Part shown: in pieces, positions 48,013 through 59,500 of the stretch
How positions within the stretch are numbered: the first letter of the stretch is position 1
How the letters are laid out: each line of letters opens with the position of its first letter
DNA from: Liolophura sinensis
Lineage: Eukaryota > Mollusca > Polyplacophora > Chitonida > Chitonidae
DNA: 64,000 nt
Direction of reading: 5' to 3'
NCBI RefSeq assembly: GCF_032854445.1
Contig: NC_088295.1
Span: 92,249,805 to 92,313,804, forward strand
Translations under genes and position numbers: made by a program
The notes under the pieces: model-generated
The model's database searches: none
What the model saw: only the letters and a program-made list of their open reading frames with translations
What the model was told of the DNA's origin: nothing

Positions 48013-51000
48013 CAACGTAAATGTCAAGATGGAGGAGGAGAGCAAAGCAGGCGATCAGACTGCAGACGAACAAGGTATGTAACTAATTTATTTCGTTTGT
48101 ATTTTGCATTGAAAGTTAACTTCACTACAGTAAGTGCTTTTAATAATGAGAACCTCATAGCCAGTATTCAATCGGTCCGACGGTAACTGTTTACAGTTTG
48201 GCCATTGGGTAACATGGTGCTTGATTCGCTCTGTTAAGAAATCGTACTGATTTTCCATGTAATTTTGTGATCGAATTTAACCCAGGCTAAGGCTACCTAT
48301 TAAATTAGTCTCTGTACCTGATGTGATCATTGCCTTGGTTCATTTGTGAATCACAGGAATTAAAATACTACCTTACTGTAGTTTACTTGGTAATGTATAT
48401 TAGATAGGTCTCATTTAATAGCGTAGTTAAACTTTTCCCAATATATACCAATGTGAGGAAAAAAGATTTAGTCTATAGTGTAGGCCTACATTTTTTTTAT
48501 TTCCTTTTACTTATTATTTTTTGTTTTATAAATACATACCAGTTAATTCTGATTTTAACCGACCAAACATCTAGGCCCCTAATAGTAGCGATGAGACCGG
48601 CCCGGATAGCACAGTTGGTAGAGCGTCCGCTTCGGGACCGGTAGATCCAGGATCAATCCTTGATCGAGTCACACCTAAGACTTTAAAAGAGGAAGTTGTA
48701 ACTTCCTCGCTTGGCGTTCAGCATGAAGGGGATAGTGCAACGACTGGTTGACCCGTATCAGTATAATGGCTCGGGCGGGGCGGCTTATTTGCCTTCGGTA
48801 AGTCGTCTCAGTGAAGCAGCACTAAATAAAAGAGCGGTGGAAATCTGTCCTGCAACAAGGAGGCACATTACACGTACATGCACCCTAATGATTCCTTCGT
48901 CGTCATATGACTGAAAAATTGTTGAGTACGACGTTAAACCCCAAGCACTCACTCACTCACTAGTAGCAATGAAAATTTATAGGGAAAGCCATGTCTACTA
49001 AACATGGGTATTGTTTGTTCCAGCCTTTGGAACAGGTCAGTCATTATTATGAATTGATACTGAATGCTGACTATGAGGCAGATAAAAATCAGAAATGTTG
49101 GATGTTTTGGATATCTTATATTTTATCCTTCCCATCAATTTGTCCTTGTGGTTAAAAACAATTATCTGCAACTGTCTGTTTGACGTAGAAGAATCAGGTT
49201 TGATAAAAACTGAAACACATTTATTGTCAATTCACTGCATTAAGCTGCATTTGATAACCACATGTCATGATTACATGTATTTACTCAAAGAGGGTATAAG
49301 TGATGGTAAACCAGAAATACTGGGAGCAGATGAGAAGGTCAGCCTTCCAAAGCCCACCAATCTGAGGCAAGCCACATCTCATCTGAGGATTGAAGCGTTG
49401 CGCAGGTATCGCCTTAAACATTCCTTTGACATTGATGATTACGATGACAGAGGTGCATCTGTGAAAAGCAAGTGTAATGAACTTTCTGAAACACAAGATG
49501 ATACTTTTCGGAAGGAAGATGAGGAGAACAAGAAAACTGGTGATAAGTTGGTGACTCCACAGCTTCCAGTTATAACTGATAGGAGCTTTTCAGGCCATCA
49601 TTTGTATCAACCAGAATTTCCTATACCATCCGTGTGCAACTCTGATGATGATCTTGTCACGTGGGGTGAGACTAGCCGCAGCTTATCACTGGGATCAATG
49701 GAGGACACTTTGTTTCAGCTTGATCACGGCAATGTTGTTGTTCAGTTAGATGGTGAAGAGCTTGGTTTTGATAGCAGTGAATTTTCACCCTTTGATTCAC
49801 ATTACGTTTCACCGCTTACTTATCCTGGCACATTGTACTACCATGGGTCACCTACCAACAGCCATGCTAATCATGAGCCAGTATCACCATCATCAGTTGA
49901 AATATGGCAACCACCTGGGTCTACCTCATTTCATCCATCACCCCAGGCAGGGAGAGGTACATTGTCTTCATTCAGTCTGCACACTATAACCATAGTTAAA
50001 GCATGTAGAACCTGGCATGAGGTTTTTCTTTCTGAATGTTTTGGACGTGCATGTGAAATTTATCTGTTGAATAGAAGCATGACTGAGTTAATTTTTTTTA
50101 AAACTTGTCTCAGTGCAATCTCCCAGATTCAGAATTGCCCTGCAGTACATTGACCCACAAGTTGCCGTCATTATTTTGACATTTAAAGCTATATTATTAG
50201 AGGCTTCATGTTAGACAATTTTTTTGTTCTACACCATTAGTACCTAGTTAGTACTGTTATGTAGAAGAGATTACCACTTCATGAATAAATAATTGTCAGA
50301 AGCCTCAGTGTATGGTCAATGTGGACTTTCTGCTTTCAGAGAATGTTCATTATCAATGTGAAAAGTTGTAATTACATGTATATGCTTTCCCTTATAGATA
50401 ACTTTGCATATGTATGTTGCATATGTATGGGCTTCATGTCTGTATGTGATATTTTTGTACCGTACAGTGTGTTATCAATGAAGTTTGAGCTTTAAGTGCT
50501 TTCGTGATATTGATAGGTGGACATGTATGTTAGACCACATGAATGTATATGCACATGTATGCTGTAACTATACAAAGTTTGTTATGTTTAACTTGCTGTT
50601 TGATGTATATATATCCTCCCCCACTGTTTTCAGCTGGGCTGAACTTGTACGTTTCAACATGTAGAAAATACCCACTGTTTGCATCATATTATCTGTGAAA
50701 AAGAGTTACAGCATGCTCAGTCTTATCTTGGCTTTCAGCTTTAACAGTGGTCAATGTGTTTGTGAATATTGTGCAGTAGTTCATATTTGACTCAACATGC
50801 ACGCGGACTGCAGTGCTTGCATAGTAGTTGTAAAGTGATTGTAGTTTTTGTCTACGCTTACACCCCTGGTATATATATTTGTATATGTGCATCTGTGTAG
50901 ATTGTACATGTAGTACTACAATTATATGATAGAGGTATCCACAAACTACGCTGCCATTCAGTCCATATTTCACTTATACTTATAATAAGCCTGAAAGTCT

Positions 51001-53501
51001 TACAGAGTCTAAAAGGAACTGATGATTTCCAGTGAAATGGATAAATGATATGAAATATTTTGCCACTGACAGTCAACACGTACTCTTCAAGTTCCGTGTA
51101 TTTCCTCTCATCAAGTAAATGTAATTATCTAATAGTTATGCCCAAAATACTCCTTCCACTGTACTTGTGCATTTCTGTTGTATCTGATTTGCTATGTCTG
51201 TCACCCTAATGTGTTGTTATCTGGCCGTTAGCTGTAGAGGGATCCACAGAGGCAACTGGGATGGATGGTGAGCAGCAAAACGAGGGAACAACAACCCCAA
51301 CACAGGACCAGCCAGCTCAAGGCCAGGGAAATACACCAGCACAAGGTATACATAGTGTAGGATTTATGCTCTTCCTGGAGGATAAGCTACTGTCAATCAG
51401 TCATCCCTCTGAAAGATAATAGCAAACCCTTGGCTTGTACAATGACATTGATTTTATCAGACTTTCACCGTTATAACATAAAAGACATTGGAGTAGGGTA
51501 TTTCTCCTTAACACAATGACACTTTCCGAGTGTCTTGAATACACAGTTTTGTTGTGATGTGTATAGCTTGTCTAATGGATCTTACCTATGTAACGTAGTA
51601 CTTAGTATTGGGTAAATGTATTGATGGTAACTGTATTTTACAATGTAGATCTAGTATGAAAGTAATGAAAACCTTTCATTTGTTTTTTGCTTGTTATCTG
51701 CCTTTGTCTGTTGCTTCATGAACATGTTGGCAACTTAACCAAGCAGGTTACTTGTGTTTCCTATGAATGTTATTGGAGCCTTCTTGAGAGTGATTTACAT
51801 GTACATGTACCTGTGATGATTTAATACAGTGTCAAATGAGGGATCAAACACAGACAACCCGGCAGGGAGTTTGGTTGACATGGGAACAGGTACCTATAGA
51901 TCAGACCTGTGGTAGATTCCTAATGTAGAACTTTATGGTGGTAGTTTCTGTAGGTGCTCAGATCTCCTACATATAGATCAGCTCATCTTTGTCAGCCTTT
52001 CTGATGTCCATTATTTCTATCAGTCTGCTGTTCTATGTGGCTCTGTACTATCCTTGCTCATGCTATTCTCTGTCTACATGAAATTGGGTGCCACTTATCA
52101 CATGGTTGTGTCAACATTATGTGCTTCTCTTGAGAAGGGTGGTTTGAGAGAGAATTAAGAGTAAAGTAATAGACAATAGTAACAGTAACATTTGCTCTTT
52201 ATGCTATGATACACTTTTTAACATGATGTTCTAAATGTTAATATACATGTAGACTTGTGTTCAGAACAGATCTCTGTATTAAGATGAAAAATGGTAAGTT
52301 CTGATCAAAAATTCATCATTCACACAAATAAACTAGTCTAGTGCTGTTGAAAATATGCATTCCCATTCTATTATGTTGTTTTTTGTTTGTTTTTTTATCC
52401 AGCATTTATCATATTTAACCAAACTGAAAGATCAACTTTGTTTGGCTCTGCAGGAACTGACAAGGTAGACAAGAAAGATGAGGAAAAGTCTGAAGAAACT
52501 GAGCATGCTGGGCCTGAAGAAGCAGAGGGACAAGGTAAAGACAATGAAATTGTACCTGAAACCGAGAAGCCCCCGGAGGAGCAGCCTCCAAGTGAGACAG
52601 GAGAGCAGGCTGATACTGTGGAGCAGGGTCAGGCTGTTGTGAATGATTGGGGAGATGAGGCTAAGGAAGAAGGGACCACTGATCAAGGTGAAACAGGTGA
52701 GGCAATATTCCTTATTTAGATGTATGCCATATGTAATGTATATCACATCTACATACATTCTCATCAAGCATTTTCATCACTGTATGGCTGGAACGTGGAC
52801 AAAATGTATATCCCATGGAGAGAACATTCCTTTTCTTCTGAGTCAATTTTCAGGCTATTTTCAAGTGGTAGTTGTGATGAAGGAGAAGTATTATTTTGTC
52901 AAACTGAGATCTTTTACTAATGTGGCTGCATTTAGTGCCAATTTGCCCCTTATGCTTTTAAGCTCAGTATCATTTGTTACATGGGTGTACATTTATCTTC
53001 AGAAAACATTGTTGAAAGTCATGGAGAGAAACCGACAGAAGAGTCCACTCAGGAGAAGGGAGAAACTGAAAAGCAAACTGAAAAGAGTGAAGAGGCTGAG
53101 AAAGAAGCTGAAGGGAAGGGAGAAGCTGACAAACAAGAGGTTGACAAAGAAGCTGAACAGAATAAAGAGGTTGATAAACAAGCTGAACAGGAGGGAGAAG
53201 CTGACAATCAAGCTGAACCAAATGGAGAAACTGACAAACCAGCTGAGACATCTGGAGAGGGGCCAGTCACCTCAGGACAGGAAGAGGAGGGGCAAGCTGA
53301 AGAAGGTGTTCAGGGAGATGGGGAGCGTGGGGAAGGGAGTGGCTCTCAGAAGGGAGACGAGGACTTGAATGCCTGGGGAGAGAGTAGGGAAGATCTGGTA
53401 GAGACCATGGACCCGTTATTCTACTACAATGCAGAGGAGCATGTGTCAGGTGCACAGGTACAGGAGGAGTCTGGCCTGCCTCTTGACATGCTCACACTCA
53501 A
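48005..53501 (+). CDS. CFAP44: CFAP44 acidic N-terminal region (exons 1-6)
   Basis: These exons are joined in phase 1 throughout and code a low-complexity, Glu-rich region (residues about 1-585). Exon 6 is dominated by repeats such as ADKQE, EADNQAE and ETDKPAE. A short motif recurs three times: [20 protein letters not shown] (exon 2), [11 protein letters not shown] (exon 5) and [19 protein letters not shown] (exon 6), which suggests internal duplication and supports exon 2 as real coding sequence. The left boundary of exon 2 is uncertain: acceptors at 49188 (better pyrimidine tract) and 49290 give the same frame, but the sequence between them looks less like the rest. Confidence 0.75.
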
Positions 53502-56500
53502 GTATCCTTTTTATGTGACATATACTACCACTTACACACAGTTTTGTTTCAGAGGTACTGCATGATCATTACTATTCTATCTCATAGAAAGTTGAATGTA
53601 CGCAGTTACATGGGTTTATCAGTGCAAATCGCAAGAAGTGAGTAACACAGCTGAGGCAAGAGATGTATGCACAGACTGAATGCTTGTCAGTTGATCTGGG
53701 AAAACATTTATTGTTTAGAATATTCTTTCTCATGATAATTTGTGTAACTAATTATAGCCATATTAAGATTAGACAAGATTATGGTTTTGAAAGTGAGCAT
53801 TTGTCTTTAACCACTGACCAGCCATTCGTACGGTTATGACTGCACCAAACGTGCTAATCTCCACATCCTGGATGAGACGACGGTGTGCTTTGTAGCAGGT
53901 AACCTGGTGGAGTTACTGAACCTGACCAGCAAGGAGCAGACATACCTCCGCAGTACAAGTGGAGGAGGTGTTGGAGCTATTGCTGTGAGTATACCTCATG
54001 AGTACAAGTGTGGGAGGTGTTGGGACTATTGCTGTGAGTACCTCATGGGCACATATTGGAGAGGTGTTGAGGCTATTGCTGTGAGTATATTTTACAAGTG
54101 TGGGAGGTGTTGGGACTATTGCTGTGAGTACCTCATGGGCACATATTGGAGAGGTGTTGAAGCTATTGCTGTGAATATATCTTACAAGTGTGGGAGGTGT
54201 TGGGACTATTGCTGTGAGTACCTCATGGGCACATATTGGAGAGGTGTTGAAGCTACTGCTGTGAATATATCTTACAAGTGTGGGAGGTGTTGGGACTATT
54301 GCTGTGAGTACCTCATGGGCACATATTGGAGAGGTGTTGAAGCTATTGCTGTGAATATATCTTACAAGTGTGGGAGGTGTTGGAACTATTGCTGTGAGTA
54401 CCTCATGGGCACATATTGGAGAGGTGTTGAAGCTATTGCTGTGAGTATATTTTACAAGTGTGGGAGGTGTTGGGACTATTGCTGTGAGTACCTCATGGGC
54501 ACATATTGGAGAGGTGTTGAAGCTATTGCTGTGAGTATATTTTACAAGTGTGGGAGGTGTTGGGACTATTGCTGTGTGTACCTCATGGGCACATATTGGA
54601 GAGGTGTTGAGGCTATTGCTGTGAATATATCTTACAAGTATGGGAGGTGTTGGGACTATTGCTGCGAGTACCTCATGGGCACATATTGGAGAGGTGTTGA
54701 TACTATTGCTGTGAATATATCTTACAAGTGTGGGAGATGTTGGGACTATTGCTGTGACTACCTCATGGGCACAAATGGGGGAGGTGTTGGGACTATTGCT
54801 GTGAGTACCTCATGGGCACATATTGGAGAGGTGTTGAGGCTATTGCTGTGAGTATATTTTACAAGTGTGGGAGGTGTTGGGACTATTGCTGTGAGTACCT
54901 CATGGGCACATATTGGAGAGGTGTTGAAGCTATTGCTGTGAATATATCTTACAAGTGTGGGAGGTGTTGGGACTATTGCTGTGAGTACCTCATGGGCACA
55001 TATTGGAGAGGTGTTGAAGCTACTGCTGTGAATATATCTTACAAGTGTGGGAGGTGTTGGGACTATTGCTGTGAGTACCTCATGGGCACATATTGGAGAG
55101 GTGTTGAAGCTATTGCTGTGAATATATCTTACAAGTGTGGGAGGTGTTGGAACTATTGCTGTGAGTACCTCATGGGCACATATTGGAGAGGTGTTGAAGC
55201 TATTGCTGTGAGTATATTTTACAAGTGTGGGAGGTGTTGGGACTATTGCTGTGAGTACCTCATGGGCACATATTGGAGAGGTGTTGAAGCTATTGCTGTG
55301 AGTATATTTTACAAGTGTGGGAGGTGTTGGGACTATTGCTGTGTGTACCTCATGGGCACATATTGGAGAGGTGTTGAGGCTATTGCTGTGAATATATCTT
55401 ACAAGTATGGGAGGTGTTGGGAGTATTGCTGCGAGTACCTCATGGGCACATATTGGAGAGGTGTTGAGACTATTGCTGTGAATATATCTTACAAGTGTGG
55501 GAGATGTTGGGACTATTGCTGTGACTACCTCATGGGCACAAATGGGGGAGGTGTTGGGACTGTTGCTGTGAGTACCTCATGGGCACAAATGGGAGAGGTG
55601 TTGGGGCTATTGCTGTGAGTACCTCATGGGCACATATTGGAGAGGTGTTGAAGCTATTGCTGTGAATATATCTTACAAGTGTGGGAGGTGTTGGGACTAT
55701 TGCTGTGAGTACCTCATGGGCACATATTGGAGAGGTGTTGAAGCTACTGCTGTGAATATATCTTACAAGTGTGGGAGGTGTTGGGACTATTGCTGTGAGT
55801 ACCTCATGGGCACATATTGGAGAGGTGTTGAAGCTATTGCTGTGAATATATCTTACAAGTGTGGGAGGTGTTGGAACTATTGCTGTGAGTACCTCATGGG
55901 CACATATTGGAGAGGTGTTGAAGCTATTGCTGTGAGTATATTTTACAAGTGTGGGAGGTGTTGGGACTATTGCTGTGAGTACCTCATGGGTACATATTGG
56001 AGAGGTGTTGAAGCTATTGCTGTGAGTATATTTTACAAGTGTGGGAGGTGTTGGGACTATTGCTGTGAGTACCTCATGGGCACATATTGGAGAGGTGTTG
56101 AGGCTATTGCTGTGAATATATCTTACAAGTATGGGAGGTGTTGGGACTATTGCTGCGAGTACCTCATGGGCACATATTGGAGAGGTGTTGATACTATTGC
56201 TGTGAATATATCTTACAAGTGTGGGAGATGTTGGGACTATTGCTGTGACTACCTCATGGGCACAAATGGGGGAGGTGTTGGGACTGTTGCTGTGAGTACC
56301 TCATGGGCACAAATGGGAGAGGTGTTGGGGCTATTGCTGCGAGTATATCTTACAAGTGTGGGAGGTGTTGGTGCTGTTGCTGTGAGTACCTCAGGGGCAC
56401 AAGTGTGGGAGGTGTTGGGGCTGCTGCTGTGAGTACCTCAGGGGGACAAGTCGGGGATGTGGTGGGGCTGTTGCTGTGAGTACCCCATTGGTGCAAGTTG

Positions 56501-59500
56501 GTTAGGTGTTGGGGCTATTGCTGTGAGTACCTCATGGGCACAAATGGGTGAGGCATTGAGGCTATTGCTGTGAGTATATCTTACAAGTGTGGGAGGTGTT
56601 GGGGCTATTGCTGTGAGTACCTCAGGGGCACAAATGGGTGAGGCATTGAGGCTATTGCTGTGAGTATATCTTACAAGTGTGGGATATGTTGGTGCTGTTG
56701 CTGTGAGTACCTCATGGGCACATATTGGAGAGGTGTTGAAGCTATTGCTGTGAATATATCTTACAAGTGTGGGAGGTGTTGGGGCTATTGCTGTGAGTAC
56801 CTCAGGGGCACAAATGGGTGAGGCATTGAGGCTATTGCTGTGAGTATATCTTACAAGTGAGGGAGGTGTTGGGGCTGCTGCTGTGAGTACCTCAGGAGGA
56901 CAAGTCGGGGATGTGGTGGGGCTGTTGCTGTGAGTACCCCATTGGTGCAAGTTGGTTAGGTGTTGGGGCTACTGCTGTGAGTACCTCAGGGGCACAAGTG
57001 TGGGAGGTGTTGGGGCTGTTGCTGTGAGTACCTTAGGGGGACAAGTGGGGGATGTGGTGGGGCTGTTGTTGTGAGTACCCCATTGGTGCAAGTTGGTTAG
57101 GTGTTGGGGCTATTGCTGTGAGTACCTCATGGGCACAAATGGGTGAGGTATTGAGGCTATTGCTGTGAGTATATCTTACAAATGTGGGAGGTGTTGGTGC
57201 TGTTGCTGTGAGTACCTCAGGGGCACAAGTGTGGGAGGCATTGGGGCTGTTGCTGTGAGTACCTTAGGGGGACAAGTGGGGGATGTGGTGGGGCTGTTGC
57301 TGTGAGTACCCCATTGGTGCAAGTTGGTTAGGTGTTGGGGCTATTGCTGTGAGTACCTCATGGGCACAAATGGGTGAGGTATTGAGGCTATTGCTGTGAG
57401 TATATCTTACAAATGTGGGAGGTGTTGGTGCTGTTGCTGTGAGTATCTCAGGAGTACAGGTAGGGGAGGCATTGGGGCTGTTGCTAAATATTAAAAAGAA
57501 TAAATAAACAGTGATACCACATGTTGACCACAAACTTAATTTTTTTACAGGTACATCCAAGCAGAAAATTCTTTGCTGTAGCAGAGAAAGGGAAAGTCCC
57601 TAATATAAACATATATGAGTACCCATCTCTGAAGTTGCACCGCATACTGAGAGGAGGAACAGAGCAGTGTTATAATTATGTGGACTTCAGGTAGGACACT
57701 AAATATTCTTTATTACTTTAACGTTTTATAGACACTTGACTGCAGATGGAACTAGTCTGTGTAAAGAAAATAAGAAAGATAATAGACTATCTGCAAGCAC
57801 AAGTGATAAGTAATCCAAGCCTATTAACTCTTGTCAGTCATGTCTTTTGAGTTGTAACCCAGTCTCTGTGTGTGTTTGCAGCCCTGATGGAGAACTGCTG
57901 GCCTCCCAGGGAGGGGAGTCAGACTACATGTTAACAGTGTGGAGATGGAGACAGGAGAAGATTGTGCTGCGCTCCAAGGCCTTCTCCCAGGAGGTGTTCA
58001 GGGCAACCTTTTCCACAGAGCTTGAAGGACAGCTGACCACAGCAGGCACCAGCCATATCAAGTGTGTACCTCAAAGCTTAACTTGATTCTCCAAAACTCC
58101 ATTGAAGCAAAACATATACATGTATGATCTACTGCGATCAAATCTGAGTAGAGGATCTTATGCAGTGGTGGAAAGCCTAGCTTTGGATGACGTCAAAAAG
58201 ACGTTAAGATTGTCTGATGATTAGTAAGAAAGTACCCATTAAAAACAATTCAGTGACATTGTCCTTTTCAGCAAAATATGGTAGTAATGAGTCTCAAGAA
58301 TAGCTGTTAGGTATTCTGTAGGTTTATTTCCCGTATTTGTATCAATTTAGCTGACATGAGTGGGCCTGTCTGAGAATTATGTGACTTTCATTTTATTTGT
58401 TAACAGATTTTGGAAGATGGCTGACACATTTACAGGTTTGAAGCTACAAGGTCAGCTGGGGAAGTTTGGTCGCACAGAGATCTCTGATATAGAGGGTTAC
58501 GTGGAGTTGCCTGATGGGAAGGTCTTGTCAGGCTGTGAGTGGGGGAATCTTCTGGTCTGGGATGGAGGGCTCATTAAGGTGGAGATCTCTCGTAAGGGAG
58601 GCAAATCCTGTCACCATGGCCCAGTCCAGCAGATCTTACTGGATGAAGGAGAGTTGATGACTGTCGGAGTGGATGGATTCATCAGAGTAGGTTCTCAATA
58701 ATTTATCAAGCATGTTGATGTTAATCTGAACACATGGCTTAAACCTTAGATGGGAATCACCAGCATTGTTCAAATCTACTGCTTTTTGTTTGTTATTGTT
58801 ATTACATTACTTGTATCAGACATACCTGATATGTTCAGGTATTAAAGAGACATGCTACCTGTCTATGACTTACTGATAGTTGAGTTCTATACAATGACAG
58901 TGTATTTGTTTTGTTTTTTCTAGGTGTGGGACTTTGAAACAATAGACACAGCTGAAGGTGTAGATGAAGTGGGTTTGTTTGAAATGGAACCAATGAATGA
59001 GCTGCAAGTGGAAATGGATGTCAAGCTTAAGTCCATCGTGAAGTCTGTGGACACAGAGAATGAGCCCACCATCTGGTACGCACAGGTAAGAGATGTAGTA
59101 GGTAGGGGAACAGTGCCGAGTTGTCTGCAGCCTTCAACTGTCAGTGCAAGGGTTGTGTTTAAACACTACACAGTCCTGATGATATTGAGAATGTGTTTGA
59201 ATGTTCTGAATTGCTAATCCTCTGACAGGTTTTACATGACATATATGTTGAGGTGAGTAAATAGACATGCGTGTCTGTTCACAGGATGCCAACGGTGGGA
59301 TTTGGAAGCTGGACTTATCATTTTCTCACACATCGCTGGCCCCAGAGAAGCTGATGACGTACCACGCAGGTCCGATCTGGAGTGCGGATACCTCACCAGT
59401 GAGCCACCTGGTGGCCACCACAGGACAGGATAGTAAGTCAGCTGATTGGATGGTTCAGATTCACAATGTCACGGGCCCTCCATTCTGAAAATGAGAAGCC

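Noticed and set aside
48597-48670. Possible tRNA gene
   Set aside because: Box A and a box B-like motif are present, but the sequence continues into a SINE body with a simple tail and target-site duplication; there is no full cloverleaf. It is a SINE head.
53883-56432. Cysteine-rich repeating ORFs ([11 protein letters not shown]) resembling a zinc-binding repeat protein
   Set aside because: They are the 45-bp intronic array read in one frame. The first is continuous with exon 7, but a real repeat protein would not need GTGAGTA in every unit. I kept only the decoy-donor hypothesis.
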